This document shows, one piece after another, positions 46,231 through 58,090 of a stretch of DNA of 64,000 bases (its first letter is position 1; each line of letters begins with the position of its first letter). The translations under genes were made by a program, and so were the position numbers. The notes under the pieces are model-generated. The model searched no databases and was not told the DNA's origin. It saw nothing but the letters and a program-made list of their open reading frames with translations. The stretch spans positions 818,001 to 882,000 of the forward strand of contig JANTQA010000042.1 in NCBI GenBank assembly GCA_027625915.1, given 5' to 3'. This stretch comes from Anaeramoeba flamelloides (taxonomy: Eukaryota; Metamonada; Anaeramoebidae).

Positions 46231-46990
46231 TATGATTGAGTACTTAAAATTTTCATTTTTTAATTTGAAAATATGAGTACTTTTTGTTGCAAAATTAATG
46301 GAACAAAATTTATATTCAACTTTCGAAAAATAAGGTTTACAAAATCAGTTAAAATTTCAATTTATTAATTCACTAAATAAGTGCAAATTATCCATTTGTC
46401 TTTACAAGATGAGAATTGGGAGCTTGATAAATATTCTTATAATTCTTGGTATGAAATTTTTTTTGGAAAGTTGACTGAAATCTTTGATCTTTTTTTTTTT
46501 ACAATTAATAGTAATTCAGAAATACTCGGAAAAAAAATATGAAAAGTCAGTTGGCTATTTGATTTTTTTTTTTTTCATTTGAAATTGAAGGAGACTGATC
46601 TATTCAAATTTATTTAATTAAATTTTTAGTTCAATTTCCATTTTTGAAATCAATTATCTCAACGAATTAAACAACTCAAGAGAAAGGATCTTTAGAAAGA
46701 CAAGTCAATTTTATTAAGTTTCTTCAGATATAAAGTTATATAATGTATTAATCAAAGATTGTGTAAAAAAAATTTGTATAAAAGGGAAAATGAATTAACA
46801 ATTTTCAGATATTTCTTGGAATTTATCAGTAATTGTAATTCTACGAATGTTGAGAGATTCTTTGGGTTTCTTTTTTTATGTTAACCATGGGATATTTCTT
46901 TAATTAATCCCCCTCAAAAGATCTTGTAATTTATCACTAATGATTCTGAATAAATCACTTAATAAAATGCAATATTTGATCTTTGGTTAA

Positions 46991-48191
46991 GGGGGTAAGT
47001 ACATTTTTCATTTTTTGAGTGCCACCATTTATGTGAAACTGAATTATTCAAATCATTTCTTTCGCCAAATACATTGATATTTTCATAAATACTAGAGTGG
47101 AATATATTCTAGTAATAGATATTTTCATACCAACTCAAAAAGGCAAATCAAAAAAATGAAAAAATTGAGCAAAAAAAAAACAAATAAAAATCATTTATTA
47201 CTTGATCTTATCTATAACATTTTACACAATTACTTATTCTTTATTTGGTTTTATTTTTAATTCTTTATGAAAAAAATTTATTTTGAAAAATTTTTGATAA
47301 ACAAATTACTGTTTATTTCAAAAGAATTTCCAAAATGAATTTAAAAATCCTATTTTCATTTATGTCATCTAATTCTGGTTTGGGTTCAGAAAATCAGATA
47401 TTTTTTTTAATTCTTCTTGAGAATAAGGGTTTATTGGACAAATTCGTTTGATTTTATAATTATTTATTTTTCATTAAAATGAGAACTCAAAAAAATTCTG
47501 AATCTGATTGAAATTTGTTATTGAATTTCTGAATTATTTTGATTTGAATCTTTTGTAACTGTTTTTTGATTCTGAGAATTCAACCCCTTTATTTTAATTT
47601 TTGAAATAGTATTCCTCGTTTTGGATTTGTTTGAGAAAAATATTTTAAAAAAGAATTTTGAAAGCAAATTTGGCACAAAAGGATTTTTAAAATAATAATA
47701 AATAGTAATGGGGAGAGAAATTCAAGGAAAAAAATAGCTTGTATTCAAGCAAACTAAGAAGATAAAGAAAACCAATCTTCAAAAATTGGCTTTTATCGAT
47801 TTTTTTTTTTTTCATTCTTGATTTCAACAAATTTATTTGGAATAGTGATCTTTCGTGTTTGGTTTTCTAAAAGAAAATATTTGTTTCAAATGCACACCCT
47901 TTCAGGTCTATTTTTTTTTTTTATTATTTGATTTATTTTCGATCATTTCTATAAACACATTTCTAGATCCAAAACTGTATTTAATAAAACCAAAAAATGA
48001 ATCAAAAAAAATGTTCAAAAAACTGAAAAAATTAAGATTCAACTCTGAATTACTTTGACTCCATTCACGAATAGGCTAGTGGGTGGTGTTTTATTTTCAA
48101 AGTTTCAATATCTGGTGGCACTCAAAAAATATTTTTCAGTAATGTTAACACAATAAAAAAATTTTCAAAATGGTAAAATGTACTTACTTCC
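46991..48191. mobile_element. TTAA-flanked 1.2-kb TIR element 'P'
   Basis: TTAA stands directly outside each end (46987-46990 and 48192-48195). The TIRs read GGGGGTAAGTACATTTTTCA and, from the right, GGAAGTAAGTACATTTTACC; both share GAGTGCCACCA further in. An open stretch at 47855-48058 ends IKPKNESKKMFKK...; a minus-strand stretch near 47460-47370 reads RICPINPYSQEELKKISDF. Neither was recognised as a transposase. It could be a non-autonomous piggyBac-like element with captured or decayed coding pieces. Confidence 0.65.
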
Positions 48192-48647
48192 TTAAATAGA
48201 GTATAACTTTTATTATTGAAAAATAAACCTCCTCTCTGTCAATTTGAATATTAAAGTTTATTAATTCAGTTCAATTTTGTTTGGCTCTTTGAATTTATGA
48301 AAGTTAAAGATCAGAAAAATGAAAAAGAAAATATTTTTTTTTTTCGTGTCAGAAAATAGTACAATAAATTTTATGGTATTGGACATTTTTGATCAAAATA
48401 GAATTGAAAATCATGAAGGATACATTGAATAAATTGTTTAAAAAATCAAAACTTGTCTTAAATATTTCTCCCCTTTTTATAAAAAAAAAGCAAAAAAGCA
48501 AAAATTTTTTTCATTTTTGGAAATTATTTCAGATCAAAATCAATTAAAAAAAAAATAACTACAAGTTTAAAAGAAAAACCTTGCAGCACATCTTGTAGCT
48601 AAACATCAAAACCATAATTTTTAATTAAAAAAAGTAAAAAAAAAGGA

Positions 48648-48718
48648 CTTCCGATCGGGGAATTGAACCCCGGCCACCTGAGTGACAGTCAGGCATTCTA
48701 CCTCTATACTAATCGGAA
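48648..48718 (-). tRNA. tRNA-Asp (GTC anticodon)
   Basis: 71 nt on the minus strand. The acceptor stem TTCCGAT/ATCGGAA is followed by a G discriminator. The A box region is TAGTATAGAGGTAG. The anticodon arm is CCTGA-CTGTCAC-TCAGG with anticodon GTC. The T arm is CGGGG-TTCAATT-CCCCG (B box). No intron. A T-run immediately downstream (plus-strand A-run 48636-48644) is a Pol III terminator. Confidence 0.95.
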
Positions 48719-48721
48719 GAA

Positions 48722-49857
48722 CTTGTTCATTATGTAAAACGTCTATTGTTTAGTTGCTTATCATCTTATTTTTTTTAAAACCATTTTTTAATAAAATACC
48801 ACCTATAATTTCAATAAAATATCTCTTAAAAAACAAACACTAGAATATAAAAATACGAATTCAAAGAACTTTTATAATACTAAACAATAACCAAAACTTC
48901 TCACATTTTAATACCTACTTTAATAAGAATCCAAAATATATAATTATCAATATATATAATAATTCTTTGATAACTATATTTAATAACAGCAAAATAAAAC
49001 TAAACAAACTTTTTGTCAAATTTAACATATCTACCGACAAATTATTAGCGATCATTACCCAATAAACATATAATTTTTAGATATGTGATTCTTAATACTA
49101 ACCAAAAAATTTTTACCATCTTTTTATATTCCTATACCATTCTTAAATCAAATTAATAAGAAATTAAATTTCATATATATCACCCAATTTTTTTCTTTTT
49201 TTTTTTAATTATTTTTATTTTTAGACAAAAAACAAATATTAATATTGTTTACGACATATTAATAAAATTCAAATTTTTTTATTAAAATAGATAACTTCAA
49301 TTTATAAAAATATTTATATTCAAAATTTGAAATGGATTTTACTACTCCTAACAGTTACCGGCAATAATTCTTTACAAGAAAAAAACCCACGTTTTAAATA
49401 TAAAAACCATGCTTTTTCTTCTTATTGTCCCAATGGAACATATAATCTGATACACCACCCAATAGTATACTTAATTTCGAATCAATGTTGATCTCAACTC
49501 CTTGAACTTTTCAGTACTATTTAAATAATGAATTGAAATTTATTGAAACTATTTCATAATTTTCTCAAAATTTTTGAAATTTTTTTATTTTTTTCAATCC
49601 CAAATTTTACAAAAATACCTTTGAATAAGGATTAATTTATTGATTTTTTTTGAGAATTTTAGATTAATTAAATTTTAAAAAAAAAACACTGAATTAAACA
49701 ATAAAACTTGTTTGATTAATAATTTCACTTTAGACTTGAAAAGACCACATTTGAAAAAATAGTAAACATATTTATTAGATCTAGTCAGCCATATATAAAT
49801 TTTTGTGTCTTGATACAATTTCTAAATAAATATTTTGGAATTCCCCAAATAACCTCA
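48722..49857. other. Intergenic AT-rich DNA upstream of the tRNA
   Basis: No gene or repeat recognised. It is somewhat richer in ATA-type trinucleotides than the rest. Confidence 0.45.
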
Positions 49858-50332
49858 AGTGAAATCCAATGCCGAGGTTTTCTTGAGGAATTCTGTTTTA
49901 TCTAAAAATCTATTGATTTTCCAAATAAGCAGTTAACTCAAGAAACCCTAACTGTGGGTTTCGAGGGTTTAAAACAAATAATAAAAATCTTTGATTTTAC
50001 TCAATTCGCGAAAATTCTGAAAAACCTAACGGTGATTTTTTTTTAAATTTTTGAAATAAAAACCGAAAATTTCAAAAATTTTCTTTATTATTTCTCAAAT
50101 TTTTAAAAATCAAAGATAATGTTTCCTCAGTTTTCTATTTCATTAGTTTATTTTATTAGTTTCCATGTATTGTTTTAAATTCTGGAAAGGTACCTTTAGG
50201 TTTTCATGAGTTTCTGTTTATTTGGAAACTTTATTGATTATATAAAAAAACCAAAAATTCAAGAAAATTTTTCCAAACTTTTCTTGAATTCTAAAGAAAC
50301 CCCCAAGTTGTAACCCCATTCTTTTTATATTC
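49858..50332. repeat. Modular hairpin array 'D', copy 5 (longest)
   Basis: Modules in series: GAGGTTTTCTTGAGGAATTC ... GATTTTCCAAATAAGCAG...ACTCAAGAAACC; then GGTTTAAA... ATTTTACTCAATTCGCGAAA ... GAAAAACCTAACGGTG; then AAATTTTTGAAATAAAAACC ... TTTCTCAAATTTTTAAAAAT. After these comes a second, diverged set: GGTTTTCATGAGTTTCTGTT ... CTTGAATTCTAAAGAAACCC. The linkers again contain CCTAACTGTGGG and CCTAACGGTG. Confidence 0.72.
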
Positions 50333-50549
50333 AGGAAAATTTAATGGTAACCAGGGGGGGGTTAACCTCTCCACATTGAAAAATACCTCAAAAAAAAAAA
50401 AAATATTTTTGGTTCGTCTCTTGAAATTGTTATTTTAGACTTGGTTCTGTTTGGGGTTTTTAGAAAAAAATTTTTTTTGTCAAATATAATTGTGTAAAAT
50501 TGAAATAAAAATTTCAAAGAAAAACTTAGAAAATCACAATTAAGAATTA

Positions 50550-51000
50550 AAAACTGATCGATTCCTAAGACTAAGACCCAGAAATTCTAATATGGTAAAA
50601 TAAATTTCCAAAAATATATTTTTCACCATTAAAATCCATACAAAGCCCAAGATCGATCAGACAATAACCAAAATAACAAGTTGTGCCATATCAAAAGATA
50701 ATAGATAATATTTTTTCAAATTATATTCACCAGACATCTTAATCCCTATTTCAGAATTTTACTTTGTTTCAAGACAATCTTGTTGAAAAAAATTTACTTT
50801 AAAAAGCTTTTTTTTTGGGAAAAGTTTCTTCACAAAATTAAACATTTTTCTTTGTTGTTGAAAAAAAGTCTTTCGAATGAGAATTACAACAAACCTAATA
50901 CCACCTGAATCTTTTCAAAATCTTTAAAACGCAAAATTGTTATTAATTAGATAATAAAAAAAAAGAAAAAAAACCGAACGTTTTTGTGAAATGTGATTTG
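50550..51000. repeat. Diverged repeat 'K', partial copy
   Basis: It shares CACCATTAAAATCCATACA, AAGATCGATCA, AATAACA...AAGATAAT and a late ACCGAACGTTTTTGTGAAAT block with 10290-10760, and weaker parts with 56950-57478. Non-coding. Confidence 0.4.
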
Positions 51001-51901
51001 CTATATTTTTATTTTTTATTAGAATCTTGTAACAAATATTTTAGAAACTTTAGAAAAGAACTCACCAAAAAAAAACTGACAAAAACTCGAAAAAGTTATA
51101 AATTTGTACTATTTAAAAAACACAGAGAATTTGTACTTTAGGAAAACTAATAGATTCTAATTCTGGAAGAGACTTTTTTTCCAAATTGTTTAAAGGCCAA
51201 AATCATTTTTGCTAAAACTCTAAAGCGAATATTATTTCATAAAAATTAAACAAACGACTAACAATCTCAAGAAGGGATTACAGTTTGTTAATAATTTTCA
51301 ATCATGGAAAAATTTCTCATCACAAAAAATTTCTTTTTTCTAGTTTTTGATTTATTTTGTCAATCAAAAGAATTTTGGAAAAATTTTGTTAAACAACCAA
51401 GTAAAAAAAGAAATATTTTTGAAAAACTCCCACAGAGTTGTTTACAATCCCTAAAAGAATAGAAAATCACAAAAAAAAATATTTGCAAAATAAACAGTCA
51501 AGAGAAAAAATTTGTTTTAAAGTCATAATTTTACAGAATTATTAAAATATTTTTCCCCCTTTTTTAGATTTCTTCTTGAGATCATTTTGAAAGACTCTTC
51601 TGTTGGGGTTAATCTCAATCAATTAAGTGATTGATAAGACAAACTACAAAATTTTTTTGAAATTGAATTAAAAAAACAAAAACGTTCTTGATTTGAAGAT
51701 TTGTTGAGTAAAATATACAAACTGTAAACTTTTTTCTTTTATTAGAATTTTGAATAAAAATTTAAAAAACAATTTTTTTACTGATCTTTAATAAAACAAC
51801 TTTCGAAAATTTGGGAAAAAAATTTTCCTTATCATTATTTTTTTCAATTAATAGAAGGAAAACAAGAGAGTTATTAAAATTATAACGGCAGTATTAATAG
51901 A

Positions 51902-53937
51902 ATGGAAAATTTTTATTTAAAAAATGATCTTCTAACCCCAAATCTAAAATTTTGTAAATCAAACTTGATTTACAAATCATAACCTTTTGAACCAAAATTA
52001 TTTTTTATAGAAATTTAGATCCTATTTTATTTCTTTTGATAGAAAAAAACGTTATTTTTTCCACCTTTTTTTTTTTTCGAATGATTAAGAAAAATTAGAT
52101 CCTCATTTGGTTTTAAACTTAATGGAGTTAATAATTTTTTGAGAAAAATTAAAAAAGAAGAAAAAAAATATAATGTTTTGTTTCTTTTTGTCCCAAACAA
52201 AAGTAAAGTTGTTCTTAAAAAGTTTGAAAAATAGAATTAGATCAAAAAATATATTTTCCTTAGTCGATCCCCACTAACCAGGAAAAGATTTTTGATGAAT
52301 TTCTATACTAAAATCAAAGTATGATGTAAAAAATTTGTTAAAAAAAATTTTTTTTCTCATTTGAGTTTATATGATCAAAAATATCAGAATACAGTGTCTC
52401 ATTGATTTTTTCTGGATTCGGATAATCAAAACTTTAATTTTTATAATTTTGATAATGTTTAGATCCACACTCGTAATATAGATTTAGGTTTGAATGAATA
52501 TCAATTTCTTTTGAATCCTATCAAATTATTGGTTAAAATTATATACTGGTATTTGAATTTCAAATGGGAAATTTTTTCACTTGGTTTACAATTTCCTTTT
52601 TGTTACAAAATTCCAATTTACAACCTGCTCCTGTAGGGAACTCTGTTTGTCATAAACAAGGAAAATGATTTGAAAATATTTTCCCATTTAAACTTCAAAT
52701 ACCAGTAAACCAATTCTCTTGAATTCTGATCAGATTTGTTGGAAGGTGTAAACACAGATTTGCCAAATTTGAAATTCTTTTTTGATAGTTTCCAAAATTT
52801 TTATTCTGGAAATAAATCATTAATTGACTCAATTCAAAACTACAAAATAGAACAATTAAGTGTGATTCCTTTCCTTGAAAATTTCTTGGAAATTACAAAA
52901 TGTGTAAGTTAAAAATGTTGAAGTTTGTTTTTAATCAATTAAAAATCTTTTAATTGTAATTCAAAATTCTTGTCACTTAAATTTCAAAAGCTAAAAAAAA
53001 ATCTTTAATGGATTTAAGGTGTTTCATTTCCAAACAAGGAATTTTTTCGAGTTTTATCTAAAAAGAAAGAAATGTGTTGAGAAAATTTCTCTCAAAATTT
53101 AATGTCGAAAAAGCTTGACAAATTAATTTTTAGAATCGATTTCTTTCCTAACAAAATCCATAAAAGTATTGATAGATCCAGTTTGGTTAATTTTTTTGTA
53201 ACTTTGCATTTTATTTTTACAGTTTTTTTCTTCCTGTTTTCACAAACAAGCCACCCCCAAAAGAGACTTGATTATAAATCAACAACTAATTTGAAAAGAT
53301 GAGGTTTTTAAATAATTTTATTTTATAATTAGTTTCCTTTCATTTTACTTTACTTTACTTTACAAATTGTCATTAACTTTTAATTTTTTTTTGATATAAA
53401 TATTTCAAGAACCCCAACCTTATGTCATGTGTTTGTCTTCAACAAAAAACTAACGAAATTGTGTATGTTCCAGATCAACTCAAGTTGCTTGAATTGCAGT
53501 CCTTGGACATTCCACTAAATTTCCAACTTGATCCTTCCACAACAAAAAGCAATGGGCAACAAAATGATGATTTTAGTGGCTTTTGCTCACTAACCACTTC
53601 TGACTTCACCGTGCCCACTAAAGAGAACACCACAAGAAAAGTCAAGAAACATCCAAATTCCAAAAATTTAAAGAAAAAAGAGAAATTTAAGCGATTGTAC
53701 AATGATTTGTTTTCAATCATCAAGAAACACAAAGAAACAGAAAAAAAGATCTTTCGAGATATTGAACAGAGCTTCGAGGAAACTAAGCAAGTGGCAAACC
53801 TAATTAAAAGAAGAAAAGAATATCTTCGAATGGTCTATGGAAAAAACAGAAAACTTGAGAACCTGTATAGCCCCCACCAAATCAAACGAATTCTCCTGAG
53901 AAGAAAGATTTCGCAAAAAAATTTCTACCATTTTTGA
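51902..53937 (+). CDS. Unidentified basic protein, three-exon model
   Basis: The model joins 51902-51953 (MENFYLKNDLLTPNLKF, GTAAAT donor, phase 1), 52734-52903 and 53410-53937. The middle exon follows CAG and reads LLEGVNTDLPNLKFFF ... FLENFLEITKC, with a GTAAGT donor in phase 0. The last exon opens NPNLMSCVCLQQKTNE. All phases agree, giving about 249 aa. The last exon has a Ser/Thr/Asn-rich stretch, then a strongly basic, charged C-terminal half (KKEKFKRLYNDLFSIIKKHK ... LLRRKISQKNFYHF) likely to be helical or coiled coil, ending at TGA. No family recognised; nuclear or nucleic-acid binding is only a guess. An alternative first exon is 51304-51400 (MEKFLITKNFFF ... NFVKQP), which also fits phase 1. 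The last exon is the most certain. Confidence 0.55.
52480..52720. repeat. Imperfect foldback in the intron of the unknown gene
   Basis: TACTGGTATTTGAATTTCAA (about 52546) pairs with TTTAAACTTCAAATACCAGT (about 52686), with GGGAAA/TTTCCC extensions. A small TIR-like structure that may be a MITE remnant. Confidence 0.5.
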
Positions 53938-54600
53938 TAATTCTTCTTTGAATTTGTAACATTATTTTTGCTTACTAATTGAATTGAATTAAATTAAATC
54001 ATAAAATGGGTTTGTGTCAACTTGTAGTGGACAACAATTCATTTTTATTTTCAAAATTTAATTTTTTTCTCAAAATAAAATTTAAACCCTAAAATTTTAA
54101 TCCACTTTTTTTATTCGGTAAGATTTTTATGTTTTTCTAAAAGTTGAAAAATAGAGAGAATTTGTTTACTTCCTTCCAAAATCCTGGTAATAAAATCCTA
54201 CCGTTTGGTCCAACAAGAAGTAAATTTCTTCTTTTGCTTTTGCTTTCAGAAATTAGAAAAAAACTACTCTTTTGAGATTTTGTTAAAGTTTGTTTATTAG
54301 AAATTTTCATCAAACTTTAATCATTCAGTTAGTTGGTAAACTGACTCTTATAAAAGACATAGGTTACAATTTTTTACGATAAATTAAAAATATACCAATT
54401 GAGAAAAGTTCGGGTTTTTTATTACTAACAAACAAACCCACATGAACCTGATCTGTTCCAACTGAGAACTTATTGATTAGGCTAAAGTGGTTTTGTAAAA
54501 TATAATTAGAAGGAATTGGTGATTAAAAACACTTTATTTCTTCAAAGAAATCCAAAACATGAAAAAACACTTGGAATATCTTTTTCAAAACTCTTTACAC
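53938..54600. other. Intergenic DNA
   Basis: No gene recognised. A short block after a TTTCAG (about 54250, KLEKNYSFEILLKFVY) is too short to call. Confidence 0.4.
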
Positions 54601-55277
54601 TCAAAAAATCGAAACCCCATGTTTGAATCGCATAGACAACAGTCCTTTGTGTTTACTTGAATAAAGTGCAAACATATTCATAACTCTTTTTAAAATTTTT
54701 GATCTCACATAATCAAGATTCTCAAATCCATTAACAGATGCAAAAGCCCTTTGAGTTGAGGTTTGTAGAAATTTTTTCTCACCAATGTTGGATCAAAATA
54801 ACAAGAAAAAAATTATTAAGAAAAGTCATTTTTTTTGTTCCTTTTTTCAAAATCTGTTAATATTCTTTTTATTTTAGAGTTGATTTTAATTAGAAGGAAA
54901 CCCAGTTTCTGTTTCACACCTTCCTTTCTTATTCTAACAAAATTTAAATAACTCTGAAATATAAAAAAAAAAAAACACTAATAGCAAATCCAAAATGTAA
55001 GATTCGAACACACACCAATTTTTACCAGACATGCACATTTCAACAAAAACCAAGAATATTTCGTTCTTTGGAGAGTCTTCTTTTTGAGGCCATTGTTTAA
55101 TCCACTATCAGTTTAATATTAAAAATCTAAAGCAAGGTTTTCTTTAAAAAGTCTGTTAAAAAAGGGAGTATTTTTTATTTGACAAACAGTTGAAACATTG
55201 AGTATGAAAGTAAATTGGGATTTTCTCAGATTAGGTTTCCTCAAGATCTTCACTTTTGTTCTTTTTTGGAGAATTTT
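54601..55277 (-). pseudogene. Cluster of coding-like blocks, possible decayed or multi-exon gene
   Basis: Four minus-strand stop-free blocks. 55277-55119 has LRKPNLRKSQFTFIL and NTPFFNRLFKENLALDF. 55109-55026 (LKKKTLQRTKYSWFLLKCACL) ends at GTAAAA in phase 0. 54953-54816 opens after TTTCAG in phase 0 with SYLNFVRIRKEGVKQKLGFL and ILTDFEKRNKKND. 54777-54601 has STQRAFASVNGFENLDYV, LKRVMNMFALYSSKH and SMRFKHGVSIF, ending in TGA. The middle two join in phase. No family recognised and no start exon found. Confidence 0.35.
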
Positions 55278-55589
55278 TCACAATTTTGAAAATATATAAA
55301 AATTTTTCTTATTTTGGAAACACAAACTTTTTATTCAATTAATAACTGATGTTTTTCAATCGTAGACCTAAAGTTTTGTTTTTACCTTCTTTGGATCAAA
55401 ACTAAAAAATGTTGAAAACTATTTATTGTTTATAAAAGAACAATTGCAAATTGGTTGTTATACCTATGATTCCAAATTAAAAGAGTTTCATTTTTTTGAG
55501 ACTACCTCTACACAATACTAATCAAAGAAACCAATTAGACAAAAGGAAAAGATGTCATTAATTTCAAAAATGTAGACTATTCATTAAGA

Positions 55590-55830
55590 AAATATCAAAT
55601 TCAAGGATCAAATGGCAAAATTTATCTCGAAAAGAAATAGTTAATTAGTGAGAAAAATTTATTTGTTTTTCAAAACCAAAAAAAAAATTGAAAAAAATTA
55701 CGAAAACTTTCGATCCAAATACCATTCAGAATCAAAAATTTCCAAGAAAGATCAATGAGTTTACCTTCAAAAACGATTTAGTCCGAGATATACTACCAAT
55801 AATTGAATTAAATGTTCAATTGGAACAAGA
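55590..55830. repeat. Diverged repeat 'L', copy 1
   Basis: Aligns with 57850-58090 in the same orientation: AAGGATCAAAT, AATTA(C/T)(A/G)AAAACTTT, TTTACCTT, GAATT, GTTCAATTGGAA versus GTTCTATTGGAA. One frame reads INEFTFKNDLVRDIL ... NVQLEQE, so the repeat may derive from coding sequence. Confidence 0.45.
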
Positions 55831-56949
55831 ATAAAAAAAACTCGTTTTTTTTTCTTCCACACACTTGTTTTGGATTCAGGACACACGTTTATTAAACTTT
55901 GTTGTTCAATATCTAATTTTTTTAAAATCAATCACCCGCCCCCTTCAAAACAAACAATTTCGAAGAACATCAGGAAATAAACCACTTTGGTTCGAATTTA
56001 AGATATGCTAAAAATACAAAAAAAAATATACGAATAAATTTAATAGCCAATGTAAAAAAAATCTTATTACTTCTTGGAATATAAAAAAGAAAGTTAAATC
56101 CGATGACTATTAGTGTCTGAATTTTAAATGAGAAAAAATTTTCAGTTCCTTTTCCAGATTTTTCTTTTATAAACAGAGTTCTCAAAGAAGTATATTGGAA
56201 TTTACAAAAACCATTTGAAAAAACAAAATGAAAACGAAGAGAATATTTTTGAATTTTAGGATTTTAATACCAGCATTAATTGTAAAATAATTAGATCAAA
56301 CTTTTCAATCAGATTTCTTAAAAAAAAACCCACCCCAAGAATTAAAATATATCTCTAAAACCCCCAATTCTAAAAGGGAAAATTAATAAAAGGAACTACT
56401 TTACTGAATATTAAAAAGTTCTAATTTTACTAATTTTTAAAATCTTTTTTTTGGAAAGTTAAATGAAAATATTGTTTAATCTATTCTGCAGCAAATAGTA
56501 TTATAAGACCGGATTTACTTTACATATAATTTTCCGCAACGAGCTATCGTTTTTTCAAGTTTGATCCATTTTTATCTCATTTTCAAAAAGTTCGAAATTA
56601 AAGATATTTTCAAATTATCTCCAAAAAATATTTTTCTATGAATATAGAAAGAAATCTTATTATCCTTAAAATAAATTCAAAAAAAAATATTGAGAAATAA
56701 TACTATTAAAATACAAAAAGAATCAAGTCTCAAAAATATACACATTTCTGTAAAAAAATTACAATTCCTTTTAAACTGGAAAAGAATATAATTTGTTTAT
56801 CCAGTTCAGATTTGGATTTAATTTTTTTCTATTTTTTAGCCAAAAAAATAAAAATGAGAAAAATACACATAAATCATTAAATTTAAATTATCCCCAAATA
56901 TTTTTTTAAATCCACTAAAATCCAACTTAAGGTTTACAACCCCTGATTT
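55831..56949. other. AT-rich DNA without a supported gene
   Basis: The minus-strand frame 55970-56185 is Phe/Ile-rich and unsupported. No repeat boundary was found. Confidence 0.4.
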
Positions 56950-57478
56950 TTGAAAAAAAATATTATCTTGTATAGGGTTTACCCAATTGTAAATTTGGTT
57001 CTTAGCTGCTTAATTGAGTGTTTTGTATACATTTCAAAATGGGTTCAAAAATCTTAATTTTCAACAATTTATTTTTTTTTTCTTCAGAATTCTAGACTGT
57101 AAAATTTATAGGTCTGAAGGTAATTTATGAAAAAAATGTTATTTGTCTGTTTTTGTAGTGGAATTTTTCATTCGGTTGGTTTTATTTTGGTGTTTTTAAA
57201 TTTTTTGTTTTTTTCATTTGGTTATTGACAAAAAAGTATTTAAAAATTTTACCCTACAAACTAAAAATATAAATTTATTATTAAAAACATGCAGAGCTAT
57301 TAGTCTTACAGCCCACAATTCCAATTTTGAATATATATATATATATATATATAGATATATATTGTTTTAAATTACGATTTGAACCACTATTGAAATGTAT
57401 ACAAAACACACAATTGAGCAGCTAAGAACCGAATTAACAAATGATAACAAACCCTAGACAAAATAATAATTTTTCCAA
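56950..57478. mobile_element. TIR element 'K' (complete-looking copy)
   Basis: The left arm (AAAAAATATTATCTTGTATA, TTTGGTTCTTAGCTGCTTAA, TGTTTTGTATACATTTCAA) is inverted at the right (TTGAAATGTATACAAAACA, GAGCAGCTAAGAACCGAATT, AGACAAAATAATAATTTTTC). The centre is non-coding and has an (AT)n tract at 57332. It is the reference for the half copies at 10.3 and 50.6 kb. Confidence 0.7.
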
Positions 57479-57849
57479 TTTCAGACATTGTAAACGTTAA
57501 AACCCAAATAGATACCTTTTAATTTGATTATTTCAAAATACTAATTATTAATAAACCGATCTGGATTTTTATTGAACATGTTGGAAATAACCAGTAAATT
57601 AGTCTTTGCTATTTACTTTATTATTACTTCATTTTTTTATTAAAAAATTTTCAAATAAATAAAATAAATTTAAGCTTGTTGAAATAAGACACACAATCAC
57701 GATTAATCCACCTTCCAAAATTAAAAGTGTTTTTTTTTTTTTTTTTTAGTTTATTCAAGACATATACATTAACTGATCAAAAAAATAATAATAAACCACG
57801 AAGCTAAAGATCCCATTGGCTTCTTAAAATTCTATTTGACAAATATAAA

Positions 57850-58090
57850 TTATAAAAATGAAGGATCAAATTGGAAATTTTCTCTCAAAAAACCAAGTTA
57901 ATTTTTGAAGAAAATTTTGTTCTTCAAAAAAAGAAAACATTTCAAAAAAACAAAGAAAATTATAAAAACTTTTTAAAAAAATGCATTCCTAATGTAAAAT
58001 TTACTAATTACAATAAGTGATTTACCTTATAAAGGATTTGGACTTAGATATGCATATATCTTACGAATTGGATGTTCTATTGGAAAAAGA
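57850..58090. repeat. Diverged repeat 'L', copy 2
   Basis: Counterpart of 55590-55830. The corresponding frame reads IKDLDLDMHISYELDVLLEKEK, paralleling the coding-like frame in copy 1. Confidence 0.45.

Noticed and set aside
13196-50332. Hairpin arrays as CRISPR-like repeats
   Set aside because: Modules are palindromes of different sequence without unique spacers of constant length, in a eukaryotic genome.
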